A DNA stretch of 64,000 nt, taken from the NCBI GenBank assembly GCA_025765615.1, contig JAIVFJ010000216.1, positions 42,601 through 106,600 of the forward strand, read 5' to 3'. The first letter of the stretch is position 1, and every line of letters starts with the position of its first letter. The translations under genes and the position numbers were made by a program. The notes below the pieces were generated by a model. The model ran no database searches. It worked only from the letters and a program-made list of their open reading frames with translations, and was not told the DNA's origin. This DNA comes from Zopfochytrium polystomum (taxonomy: Eukaryota; Chytridiomycota; Chytridiomycetes; Chytridiales; Chytridiaceae). Below are positions 20,979 through 33,200 of this stretch, piece by piece.

Positions 20979-21832
20979 ATGGCAACCTCCAACAGCACCA
21001 GCGACGACTTGCCCTACCAGTTTCTCGCTTCGACGGCGGGACCTCCCAAGGCTGGCGCACCTCTTGACCGCGCAGCGAGCTACTTCCGCCTCGCCGAGAA
21101 AGAGAAGGAGCCGCCTTTTGGATGCGACTCGCCTCGCAGTCTGTATTCACCAGCACCAGCAGGCACCCTTCTGACGCGGGGCCGCAGGCTCCTGTTGGCG
21201 TCCCTGTTCCTCGTGCTCCTGGCCATCTCGCTTACAGTGACAGCCCTCTACCTTCAGTCGATCGGCTCGCGAAATGATGCAAGCACCGGACCCACGACAG
21301 CCACTGTTGGTACGCACTGTCCAGCGAAACCTCCATTGCTTCGAATCTCACTAACACGGGCCTGACTGAGCCAGTTGTGAAGGACGTAGGTTTCAGAATG
21401 GACTGGAAAAATGACGGCACCACCGTGTCCTCAACGTCCCCTGCGTCTTTGTCGGCCTCAACGGGCTCATCCGGCGTTCTGCTTTCGACCCAGTCGACCG
21501 CATCATCGGATTCGTCCTCGGCGAGCAGTTCTGCCAGCGCGTCGACGGCCTCTTCGAGCGCTAGCTCCTTGCCAAGCTCCACACTGACGTCGACCGACAC
21601 CACGTCGGGGTATTGGGCCACTTCGTCTGGCGAAACCAACACTACTTCGAGCTCTTCTTCCGTGTCGGCAACCACCACGAGCCGCGACGTTCTTGTGTCC
21701 AGCGCCGTCTGCCTCCCGTTGCGGAGGCAAGGCCGCTTGGGCAACTGTACTCGGCGTGCTCCTAGTTGCATGGATTGCTTAAAGCAGTTCCGAAAGTGTT
21801 CACTCGCTTTCCCCAGTTGGCATAAACAGTAG
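20979..21832 (+). CDS. Type-II membrane mucin-like protein 1
   Basis: Exons 20979-21309 and 21375-21832 around a 65-nt phase-1 intron (21310-21374, GTACGC...GCCAG). The ~110-residue first exon has a cytoplasmic tail, then LLTRGRRLLLASLFLVLLA leading into a transmembrane helix. The second exon opens with FRMDWKND and is a Ser/Thr-rich stalk, with no catalytic domain. In the annotated frame the end is Cys/Arg-rich and atypical. The +1 frame at 21726-21782 encodes a hydrophobic tail (GKAAWATVLGVLLVAWIA) like the tails of the neighbouring genes, so a frame break before it is likely. The anchor exon matches those of the mucin-like protein and chitinase downstream. Role inferred: heavily O-glycosylated wall or surface protein. 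Confidence 0.6.
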
Positions 21833-22344
21833 ACTGACCTTTGTATCAGATTCTCGAGTCAAATCATCTATCTTTCTAAGGCTGATTTCCTTTTCGTTCC
21901 TTTTTTTCCCCCGTTTCTTGTTCTTCTCTTTCATCGCGGCGTGCTTTACCCAGGGAAAACCACCTCTGGTGAATAGTCTTTTTCTGATTTCTGGATAAAG
22001 TACTCGCCGTGGATGCTTCATCTTTTTGTTTGCGAGATGCTCTTCCCGTCCTCGAACGGACACCTGCACAGCCTGCAAGAGGCGTTGGGCATCATTCATC
22101 CATATATGGCAAATGTGGCTGCGCAGAGACAGATAGACAGACAGACAGACAAAAAGAGACATCTGCGGAAGACAGCTTCCTATTGGTGCGCCTGCCGACG
22201 CACGCGTGTGTGTGTGGGTGTGTGGGGCTTTTCTGGGGGGCGCGCGTCCGCCACCACTCACGCCAGGGCGAAGGAAGAAGAAAGAAACCTGAAGCGACCA
22301 ACCGCAAACAAACCCCACCCAACCCCCCGACGAAACCGCCATTA
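21833..22344. other. Intergenic, 512 nt
   Basis: Holds an ACAG tetranucleotide patch (about 22130-22152) and a GT-rich patch (22205-22225). It is the presumed promoter of the next gene. The open frame is continuous upstream of 22345 but has no other support. Confidence 0.4.
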
Positions 22345-24073
22345 ATGACGGCCGCGAACCACAACAGCCTCGAGCGCGGAGGAGCGAGCGAGGACTTCCT
22401 CGTCGCCGCCCCTCGCGCCGCCGCCGAAGCCAGCCAGACTCTGTCTACTACTACTACGTCGGCAAACCCACTCGGCCGACCGCGCGGTTACCAGCAGCTT
22501 CTCGACGAAAAGGAGCTGCCTTTCGGCAACCGCGCGGCGCCTTCTCACCAGGATGCCCAACCCCGTCTCCGGGGCATGGCCCTGACGCGAGGTCGAAAAT
22601 TCATCCTGGCTCTTGTTATGATTTTGATGCTTGGGCTGGTAGCGGTTGCCATTTTTTTAGCACGGGCATCATCGTCAGGCAACGTCCAGGGCACTTCCTC
22701 TCCCGCCGAAAACTCTCTTGGTGAGCCGAGCGTTGTTTCATTGTTTCAATAAGCAAACTGACCCGCGAATCCAAGCGAATGCAGAGCAAGGCTTGAGAAT
22801 GGCTTGGAAGCACGACAGCTCGACGTCCTCCAAGACTTCCGCAACGGCCTCCTCTTCCCAAAAGACATCCCACTCGACAACCCATTCTCATTCGGTGTCA
22901 AGCTCCCACTCGCACAAATCGACACCGTCTACTTCTACGGTTCCGTCCACGTCGCAATCCCATTACACATCCAGTTCATCCTCGGGGTCATCCTCTTCGA
23001 GCTCATCTCCTTCGACTTCCAAATCGCACTCTTCCTCGGAGAGCCACTCGTTATCTCACTCGCATTCAACCAAAAGCACACACTCGTCGTCCCACTCCCA
23101 CTCCACGTCGAAAACACACACTCGGTCCTCTCACTCAAGCACACCTTCCAGTTCAACACGGCATGCTTCATCATCTTCTTCTTCAAACTCCTCCAAGTCT
23201 CAGCTTACGTCAACCTCTCATTCGACTTCGCTGTCCTCGCCCTCGCCGTCCAGCTCGCCCACTCATTCAACGTGGTCATCTTCACCAACGTCGAGCTCTC
23301 CAACCGGAACGTCTGTTCCTTCATCACCGCCGCCAACGTCGACATTGCCATCGACTTCTTCGACGAGTACACCCACGTCAACGCCATCCAGCTCGACTTC
23401 ACACTCCTCAAGCTCTTTGTCCACTTCGTCACCGTGTTCGAGCTCCAGTTCCAGCGGGTCATCTGTCCCGACTTCATCACCAACTACAGCGTCGACATCG
23501 CCATCGACGTCTTCCAGCATATCAACACCTCCACCAACCAGCTCTCCGACATCTGTTTCCCCATCTAGCTCTCCGTGTAGTTCTACCACCCCTTCGCAGT
23601 CGAATTCATCTGCTCGGACTTCGCCCACCCAATCAGCGTCGAGCACTTCGTCTCAGCCGACATACGCGTCGTCGTCTTCGAGCTCGCCCTGCAGCACGGC
23701 CGTTCCTTCAACGTCAAGCTCATCCGTAAACCGATCACTACAACGGCAAAGACCACAGAACCCACAACCACAGCCCACTACGTACGGTCCGAACACCACC
23801 AAGAACGACTCGAACACAGCAACCACCACCAACTTGGTTCAGTCAGGTGGTATTTCAATCGCTGGAGCGGCGCCGTGGGGACTGATGCATTCGCAGCAGC
23901 TGCCGCTGTGTTGGGCCTGTTGCTCATTTGATGGATCCGTGTCCCTTCTCTACTTCCGATATGCGCCTTCTATTGGTGCACCGGCTTTCGCTTCACGAGA
24001 AAGTTTTATTTTCATCGTTATACTTCATTTTCCCTTTCTTGCTCTTTGGCCAAATGGGGCAAACAGAAATTGA
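22345..24073 (+). CDS. Type-II membrane mucin-like protein 2, Ser/His-rich
   Basis: Exon 1 (22345-22720) starts MTAANHNSLE and ends in the shared anchor (MALTRGRKFILALVMILMLG). A phase-1 intron 22721-22784 (alternative acceptor at 22775) leads to exon 2, which begins QGLRMAWKHD and then gives ~350 residues of Ser/Thr with recurrent Ser-His pairs (SSHSHKSTPS, SLSHSHSTKS). No enzyme domain is present. The annotated frame passes TTTNLVQSGG, a motif also found before the hydrophobic tail of the minus-strand chitinase at 40291, then loses the tail. One extra G in the GGGG at 23877-23880 would restore a hydrophobic end (FAAAAAVLGLLLI) and a stop at 23929-23931. So the true end is probably 23931. 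The His-rich stalk could bind metal; that is speculation. Confidence 0.6.
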
Positions 24074-24316
24074 GACATTATAAGCCCGGAACGCAGTTGT
24101 GTAACTCCGTGACAAGTGACCGAAACATCGGACGCAATCGAGGTTTGTTTTGAAGCATAAAGCGCAGCCACCCAACGGGGCGGATATTGGAAGACATCGA
24201 AAGGCAGTGTTGGAACGGGCTGCAATGTGCGCAAGCCCTCAAAAAGGAAACTGAGCCACTGTGGAGCCACCCATGCATAACTTCCTTCCTTCTCCCACCC
24301 ACGTAATCGGGGGGGA

Positions 24317-24360
<44 letters not shown>

Positions 24361-24607
24361 CTGTGTGCATGTGTGTGTGTGTGTGCGAGATTTGTGAGAG
24401 ACAAGTGTTGTTTGCCAAAGAAATAATGCCTGGTGGCTGCAACGGTTGGCTCAAACAACAAAGAAGAAGAATAATAAAAGAAAAAAAGAAAAAGAAAAAA
24501 AAAACACAATTATAGAAGAAAGCTGGTCAACGACTTCCGTCCCTCGCGCTCCTTCCCATCCCGTCCCCGCCTGGCCTCGCCTCGCCTCGCCAAGGCCTTC
24601 CGCAAAA
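24074..24607. other. Intergenic, 534 nt, with GA microsatellite
   Basis: Includes a GA tract at 24311-24360, a short GT tract after it and A-rich DNA at 24478-24510. The reading frame of the following chitinase is open back to 24478 but has no ATG in that interval. Otherwise nothing recognisable. Confidence 0.45.
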
Positions 24608-24650
24608 ATGCCACTTGTGCAAGACGGTCGCAAACAACGACGGCGACAAC

Positions 24651-24682
<32 letters not shown>

Positions 24683-26836
24683 GCCAGTCTGGCTTGGACG
24701 GCTTCCTGGTCGCTTCGTCGCCCTCGCCGACGCCGACTTCCAACCGCGACACACGGGCACTCCTTTTTCAAAGGAGCCGCGACCACAAAAAGGATGGCCG
24801 TGCGTTCGAAAAGCTTGGCGATTGCAACGACAATGCGTCGCCGCCAACCCCTCGAGAGTTGCTGACGCGAGGGCACAAGATTGTGCTTGCCGTTGTCCTC
24901 CTGGCACTCGTCGCCGTGGCGGCCACAACCACAGCTCTATACGTTCAGTCGCTTCGCTCTTCCCCCTCCAGCTCAAAATCAGGTATGGAGGAGCCTGATT
25001 GTTTTTTTATTTTTTATTTTTTTTTATTTTGTGTTCCATCATCCACAAGCCGGTAAATAACAAACATTCATCTCTCTGAAGGCGAGGAAGGACGCCTGGC
25101 GAGCGCAGCTGCCACATCCTTTGGATATAGACCCTTCACCAAACCAGGTGTAATTGCGTATTACGCGAATTGGGCACCCTACTCCCGTCCTCAGAACAAC
25201 GTCGACAAGCTTGACCTGGAAGGAGTGTCTGTGATGATCTACTCTTTTCGTGAGTCTTACTGAAAATAACTTTATTTTCAGGGCATTGCCACAATTTGCA
25301 CACTGACCCATCGTTTCTGGAAACTACAACACAGTTAATCTGAAGGCGGACGGATCTGTTGAGAGCTCCGATTCAGCATCAGACGCCACGAACGTTCCCT
25401 TGCTGAACAAGCAGGTTCGAAACAAGTACCCAAGCCTTCTCACCTCCATCGCAGTTGGTGGCTGGTCGCTCTCGCGCTACTTCAGCACCGTGGCTGCCGA
25501 TGAGACCCTCACGAGGGCATTTGCCACAAACATTCACGCGTATATGGATCAAAACGGGTTTGACGGCGTCGATATCGACTACGAATACCCAGGGTTAGAA
25601 TCGCACGTCCGACTGCTTAAGGCTTGAGCTAACACTTCCTTCAGGGGTGGAGCTTCGTGCAATGTTGTGAATGCGAACGACCGCCAGAACATGGTCAGAT
25701 TTTTCAGAATTCTCCGAGAAGAGCTTGGTTCGGACCGGCTCATTTCCTTTGCGATTTCGGTGAACCCTTCGCAGTACTTCAGCGATGGTGTCAACTATCT
25801 CACCCAGTACGCGCAATACGTGTCATACTTCGGGGTTATGTCCTATGATATATACCTTACCTCCATTTCGCCATATGCGGACTTCAACTCGCCGCTTGGC
25901 TTGCCCGGCGGGAATGACAACCAGCGGCCGGCAAAGAACGGACCAGGTTTCTCGATTTCCACCAATATCGAAGCCATCATCGGGGCAGGAGTGAGTCCCT
26001 CAAAGCTTGTCGCCGGATTGGCATTTTACGGCCATTCCTGGTCAGTTGTGTCAAAGGGATCCGCAAATGGACTGTTCCAAGCGTGCGACAAACCCGGCCA
26101 GGACACTTCAAGCGCGTCTCCGTGCCCCATTCAACCGGGTGACTACCTTGACGCAACCCCATCTTGTGACCCGTGCGTACCGTCATCGTGCAGCCACACT
26201 GGCTCATGGTCATACTTGAATCTCCGTGGGAACAGCGGAACCCAGCGAGGCGCACCCCTAAGTGGAGGACCCACCTCGGCCGGCAACGGATGGTCGCGAC
26301 AATACGTAGATTGGGCGGCTTCCCCAACTCTTTTCAATCCATCGTTCCAAGCCACGGACGCTAACGGAGCTAATGTCGCAGGCTCATCTCCGTATCCCGC
26401 CTTCATCTCTTATGACGATCCAGTTTCGATTGGTTTCAAGTCCGCTTGGGCAAAGAATGCAGGCTTGGGCGGTGTCATGGCGTGGGAGGTTTCGCAAGAC
26501 TTCCAAAACGAGCTTTTAACAGCAATGAAGAGTGGGTGGGCGGATGGCTCGGTTGGAACAACAACGTCGACAGCGTCGACAGGGTCCCAGACATCACTTT
26601 CGCAATCGCCGTCGCCTGACGTGACACAGTCCACGCGCACCAATGTCCTCCCTACGAGCGCATCCAATTCCACTCAATCCTCGCCGTCTGCGTACGGCCC
26701 TGGAAGCTCTACAGTGACCGTTGCGACAAAGGGAACCAACTTTTTGAACTCGGCCGTTTCGGCCAGGGATGGCCTTGTTTTGGTTGGCGTACTGAGTGGT
26801 CTTGTTTCAGCCCTCATTACCGCCATGGTCATGTAA
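24608..26836 (+). CDS. Membrane-anchored GH18 chitinase 1
   Basis: Hydrolyses chitin at the cell surface (GH18, retaining, substrate-assisted). Four exons: to 24982, 25082-25249, 25335-25593 and 25645-26836, with introns of 99, 85 and 51 nt. Exon 1 carries the anchor LLTRGHKIVLAVVLLALVAV. The catalytic domain starts at KPGVIAYYANWAP and has SIAVGGWSLS, the DxxDxDxE motif in DGVDIDYEYP, MSYDIY and GVMAWEVSQD, so it should be active. A Ser/Thr stalk and a hydrophobic tail (VLVGVLSGLVSALITAMVM) end it. The start is unsettled: the only nearby ATG (24608, MPLVQDGRKQ) is in another frame from the anchor, and a CAA/ACA repeat (about 24650-24681) lies between them. A repeat-length error or a missing 5' exon could explain this. 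The frame is secure from 24694. Confidence 0.85.
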
Positions 26837-27209
26837 CAAATGATCAATATCTGAATTCAGCCAATGTGCTTGGTTGGAATGTAGACTCAGTGAATTATTA
26901 CTATTTCTTCTACTCTCGTCAGCCGACCATCCCTTTATGTTTGAAGTTTCACTCCCCTTTCCGATTATTTTAAGATACGCGATGAAGAGATTGTCAAAGA
27001 CGCGCGACCTTGAGAAATACTTGCTACGTATGTACATAGGTGGAAATACGTACTAAGCGATTTCATGTTCATGTGAAAAGAAGCTGTCCGCAGGCAGACA
27101 AACCTGGGATTGGCGCGGACAGACTGGTGGCAGCAGAGTTTCACCGAGACAGCCAATAAGTGACAGACAGAAAGTCATCCGCAAACTCTGCCGCGGACAG
27201 GGTCGACGG
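26837..27209. other. Intergenic, 373 nt
   Basis: AT-rich 3' flank of the chitinase and promoter region of the next gene. No gene or structured RNA seen. Confidence 0.4.
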
Positions 27210-27220
27210 ATGAGCGGCAT

Positions 27221-27251
<31 letters not shown>

Positions 27252-30200
27252 AACACGGAGCGCCCGCCGCCGTGGATGATGGCAAATAGTTGAGTGAGAT
27301 GAGAACAGCTCGATATCCGCGCCTCCTTTGCTTGCCTTTTCTCCGGCCTTCACCTTCCATTTCACTTCATTTGTGGTGGAGACCTAATCACCATTGCCGC
27401 CCACTTCTCAGATGGTGCACCGCCACCGCCAATGTCTGGGCAACCCTTGGGCAGGATGCCGCCTCCTCCCAACTTCACCAACACCAATCACAACTTCTAC
27501 TCCGATCCTACCGGGAATGGTCCAGCTGGTCTCCCTCCGCCCCAAGGATTTCCCGATCAGCGCGGCTGGATCGATCCACAACGGAATGGTCCGCCGCCGC
27601 CAGGCGGTGCCGCCGGTGCTCCTGGGTCGGGCCCACCGCGGCGTGTCTTTCCCAACGGCGCGCCGGTGCCCGTTCCTGGCAGCGGCAGCAACCCAATGGC
27701 CCCCAACTACCCGTCCCAGCCAAGGCGCTCGACCGATCAACCACCGCAAAACTTTGCCGTGAACTCTGCTCCTCCAATGCCGGCGCCGTTGGGGCAGTTA
27801 CAGAACCAGGCCCCTCCTCAATTTCAGCAAGATCCTCGGCAACAGGATCCTCGGTTTGTTCCTCACCATCCATCGTCACATACGCATCCGCATCAACATC
27901 AAAACCAACCCTTGCCCTTTGGATCACCTCCGGGGCCGATGGGAGGGCTGCCATTCGGGTCCCCTCAGGGCCCAACGGGAGGTCTTCCATTTGGATCTCC
28001 CCAAGGACCAACGGGAGGGCCGCCTCAGTTCGGTCCTCGCGAACCGTCCTCTTCGGGCCGCAGTGGTGGTCCACCGTCAAGAGGACCCGCTGATGGGTTC
28101 AAGCAAGGAGGCCCAGGCCCACTCCCTTTCGGCCAGAACTTCGGTCCGCCGCCTCCACAACCGCCGCAGCAGCCCAACCATCCACCACGAGGTCCAGCCT
28201 CCAACCCACCGCAACTTCATCGCGAACCGTCAACCGGAGGACCACCGATTCGTAGAAATAACTCTGCGCACGAGAAACGACCCCCTCCACAGGGGATTCC
28301 CTTTGATGACCGTGATCATCCTCCTGGACCACCCCGTGTCGATCCGTCGCGTGAGGGACCCCATGGTTTCCACAGCCAGCATCAACAGCAGCCTCCGCAA
28401 TTCCCTCCTCGCCAGCACCCTCCGCAAGGCCCTCATCCACACGGTGCGAGGCACACTACCATGCAGCCGCCAGGTCCAAACGCGGAAATGGACAGAGACA
28501 GGGCCGAGCAATCGCTAAGGCGCCAACCGACGCGCGAAGAACAAGTTCAAATCAATTATGCCCGCGAGCAGCGAGAGGAGCAGCGTAGGGCGACACTGGA
28601 GCGTCAACGGCATCAGCAGCACGAGCCCCATCGATCGCTGCAAAACAGCGGTCCCGATCCCGGTCCACAGCTCGCGAGGAAGAACAGCAACGAAATGCAT
28701 CATCAGCAACACCAACAGCACCGGTCGAGAGCAAATAGTAATGAAATGAACCATCTCAGAGGGAAAGAAAGTAGTTTCGATATGCCACCTCAACAGCATC
28801 AGCCGTCAATGCCGACCAGACCGAGCAATGAGCTTGACCGCCAGCTACAGCCTCCTCGACAACCTCATCGTGGTGTTTCGCCCGGTCGCGATCTGGCACA
28901 AGGGCCACCCCCTCAACAGAGGCCACGAAGAGGGAGCTCTCCCAACAGAGACCCGTCCCAACCGCCGAAACCTCAGAGAGGAAACTCGCCGGGTCGAGAA
29001 CTTGCTCAGCAGCAGCAAAGGCTTCAAAGGGGCGTTTCTCCGGGCAGGGAGATGGCGCAGCAGCAGCAAAGACAGCAAAGAGGAAACTCTCCTGGGCGAG
29101 AATCATCCCAACAGCAACGACCGCTTCGAGGTAAATCTCCTGGCCGCGAGCTGCAGCAGAACGAGCATCCTCATCATGGCGGCCATCCCCATGGACAGAG
29201 GCCAATCACTGGGGCTCCGCATCCAGGTGTACCGCCAGGGAGGCCAGGACAAACATTGGGAGGGCCGATGAGACCGGGCCAAGTTTCAAGAGACCACTTC
29301 AGCCCTGTTCCTGATGATGGCGAGGTTGATCGTGCGAGACCACCAAACGGTCCACGAGTGGCACAACCGTTTCAGCCGCCGCAAAAGCATGCTGCTCCTC
29401 ACCGCTCTTCTTTTAAGAAAGTGGGGCCACCAAGGTTTGTTCTTTTTCCAGGAGTTTGAGTTTCGAGCTATTGTAAGCTCACATCATGCCTTCTTCCAGA
29501 GAGTCCAGACCGCCACCACGAAATCAGAGCCCTGGACGGGATGCCAGGAGTATTGTGGCCCAACGAAACCGACCTCCGCAACCTGGTATGCCGCATGCAG
29601 GATCACCCCAAGGTGCGCCATCTGGAACCGCACCTACTTCAGCGACCTCTGCTTTGCAAGCCGATTCTCGTCCGCCACCGAACGTTCAGCAACGAAATCA
29701 AATTCCACCTAGCGGTCGGTCGCCACCTCAACAGCCGTCAAAACCAGCCATCCTTCCGATACCCAAACGCGCCAAAGCGGCCGATCTTAATGCTGTCACC
29801 GATGATGACAGCGACGAGGAGTTCTTGGATGAAAAAATTTACATCGACAAAGCTGCGCCGCCAGCCGCTTTAGTGGGCGTACCGTCGTCCTCAAAACGAA
29901 TGTCATTTGTTGGCAAACGGCAATCGTTGGTGAAAACCTCAGCAGGAGCACAAAAACGAGCGAGCGTGGTGCGGCAGCGGTCCGCTGCCAGGCAGTCGAT
30001 CCTCTCGAATCGAGCCTCTTTTCTTTCCTTCAACTCTGTGATGACGGGCAGCAGCGGAATTAGCACACCCGCTTATGCAGTGGCCGCAACGTCGCGCGCA
30101 AGCAAAGTTTATGATAACGTGGCCTTTCGAAGGACTTCAATTGTTGCTGGTGCAGCGCCAAATGGGGAAAAGGCCAGGAGTGCTGGCGCACGTGCGCAAT

Positions 30201-33200
30201 CGCGCCTGTCGCGGATGTATGTTGTGAAGGACGAGGAGGCGGAATCGGACGCGGAGGAGGTTGTCGTTGATGATGAGGGCGAGTGGTGGAATGACGATGA
30301 TGTTGAGTCTCCGCCTTCAAAGCGGGGACAACCAAAACCCAACCCGGTGAGCCTTAAGTAATTCTTTGGGTCTTTTGACCAGTGCTAAGACTTCTTTTCT
30401 CATATGCCCAGGGCCGTCCTGATGGATCACCAAAGGTGGCTCCGATGGAAGGGCCTCCGCACAAGAGCCCTCGGCCTGGTCCACAAAATCTGCGTCCTCC
30501 GTCCCTTTCTTCGCGTCAAGGAGGTGCTTCGGACACCCTCCCAAACCACCAGCGAAAACTCTCGAATGGCTCCTCTCCAAGCAGATCAAATACGGTCGGA
30601 AGCTCGCCAACGACACCAACACAACGTGGGAAGGCAGCGAACAAGCTCGGAGCTTTGATGCAGCTGATGGATGGCGATCCGGACGAAGCCGCAATCGACA
30701 CCGACCGTCCGCGGCGCTCGCCATCGTTGGCTGACCGTGCAGCTGATTCCCCAGGAGCCGCACGTCACCGCTCTGGGTCCGTCAGCAAAACATCGCAGGG
30801 GTCTCCTCGCTATTCAGACCGCGATTCTACTGGCGCGGAGATTGGGAGCGGGCGAAGGGACAGCCGAGCAAGGTCGTTCACGAATACGAACTCGCCAAGA
30901 GAGGACCCGGACGGCAATCACCAGAAAGACCATAGAACTCAGGGAAGAAGCCCTATCGAAAGACCGCGCAATTCTGATGGACTCGGTTTGGCGGTTCAGC
31001 GGCCCCCTTCGGCTGGAGCGTCTGGCACATCCAGGAGTCCAGCACAGCAATTGGCACAGTTGCGCCGATCGACAGAGGCTCTTGCCACGAAGCTCCCACC
31101 TACCGAATCGGGTAGCATGGAATTGCCTCCAATAGCGGTTGGTTCAGCGCTGACGGACGAGTTTGAGTTTGACTATTTTGATTCATATGGGCGGGAGTCG
31201 CTTGTCTCAGCTGCATCTCATCGTGCTCAGGCATCTACTCCAAACCTCAACGGCAGAGGTGCTACGGCAGCATCCAGCCCTGTTCCGAGTTCACTCAAGC
31301 ACGCTGCAATAGCCAACTTGCAGCGTTTTTCCACAAAGCCATCTTCTGATCGACCCACCTCCACCGACTTTCGAAACCTGCAGTCCGAAATCGCGACTCT
31401 CCGCGCTGCGCTTTCCACCGCAGAGTCCAACATCGAGCCTCTTCGTCAGGCACTCAAGGAACGCGACGATTCGCTTGCTGCCGCCAAGTCGGCACTTGTC
31501 GCTGCCGAGGCTGCTGCAGCCAATGCCGCGGAAGCATCTAATTCCAACGAGAAAACGGCAGCCTTGCAGCGGCGCATAGCAGAAGTAGAGGCGGCTGTTG
31601 AGCATGCCGAGGCGGAGCGGGAGGCCGTGCTGGCGCAGCTAACAGAGATGGAGGCCAGCAAAGCAGATCTTAGCGCTGCTGTCGAGTCTCACTCGCGCGA
31701 GCGAGATGCAGTGGAGGAAGAAGTAGAGGCGGCCTTGGACGAAAGGGACGCGGCGTTGGCAGATGCAGCAGAAAAAGGACGGGCGCTCGAAGAGGCGCGA
31801 GCTGCAGTTGCCGCTGCTACAAACGAGCTCGACGAGGTCAAAAGGCGCGAGCGCGAGGCTCGAGCTAGGGCTGGAGACGCGGAGGGAAGGATGCGGGAGG
31901 CCGTTGCTGCACTGGAAGGTGCACAACGACGGGCAGAATTGGCGGAGGCTGCGGTGGAAGGCAGAGATGGCGAAGGCTCCCGAATCGAGCTGGAGGAAAA
32001 ATGGAGAGCAGAAGTCAATCGCGTCAAGGGCGAGTTGGAAGCGGCATTGCGCGAGGCGGAGAGAAATGCCAAAGACTTGGAGGCGACGGAAGACACATGC
32101 CGCCAACTGAACCGTCGCATCAAAACTATCACCGACGAGCTTGAAGATGCACGCAGCGACATTGAGAGAAGCCAGCGGAAGATCAGTCGGCTTGAAGGGC
32201 TTCTGGCGGACGAATCGGCAAACGGGAAGAACCTTTCCGAACAAATTGATGGAATGCGGAAACTTCACCTGGAAGAATCGACACGCCAGCAAGGCGCCTT
32301 CGACAGTCTCCAAAGGGCGGTGGCCTCAGCGAACGAGGTTTGTTCTGTTTCACACTAATTCTTTTGACCAACTTCATCGCAAAATTTAGGAGCGATTGCG
32401 GTTAGAGTCCCGAGTCTTGGCATTGGAAACCACGTCCAGACAACTCGAAACGGAGCGCGATAATTGGCGAGTTCGCTGCAGCGATCTTCAACGCCAACTC
32501 GATGCACACTCTGCGGAGTCTGTTGCCAAGCTTACCGCTCTCGAGCGATCACTGGCAGACTCTACTGGCGACGCCGACGCTCAGCTCAAGAAACTGGGTG
32601 CGCAGCTTGCTTCGGCAAATACTGCAATCGCGCAGTATCGCCAACAGATTGAGGAGCTTGAGCTCGCACTCGACTCTTCCCGTGGTGACGCCGATCGCCG
32701 CGCGGAGCTGGCGGAGCGCCTCAAGACTGCGGAGAAGGTGCGCCAACGAGCGGCCACCGACGTGGAAGAGGTGCAGTGGCGTCTGAAAGCTGTGGAGGAC
32801 GAACGCAACCGTCTTCGCGAGGAGGCAGTCGTGCTGGAACGTCGTATGGACGACCTGCGTGCCAAATTGAAAGAAAGCGAGAGGCGTGGCGCAGAGAGTG
32901 TCGAGGCTGCAAGGGACGAGGCAGAGTCGACGCTTCGCAAAGCGCGCGAGGAAGCTGCTCGAGTACAATCAGAACTGCAGGAAGAGCTGGAGAGGGCGAG
33001 AAAGGAGTCCGATCGCCGTCTTGACCGGGCGTGGGAAGAGGTGGATGCTCTTCGCCTTGAGCTCGATAACCTCCGCGGCAACATGTCGACAGACAAAAGC
33101 TTGGATGAAGGGCTCTCAAATGAGCTCGCGCGGATGCGTGCGGAGCTGCAAGCAGTGAAATCGGAGGCGGAGAAAGCCCAAGAGAGTGAGGCCGCGGCCC

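Noticed and set aside
21662..21702. Possible 41-nt intron to bring the hydrophobic tail of mucin-like protein 1 into frame
   Set aside because: Phases do not match for any GT/AG pair tried, and the length would be below others here.
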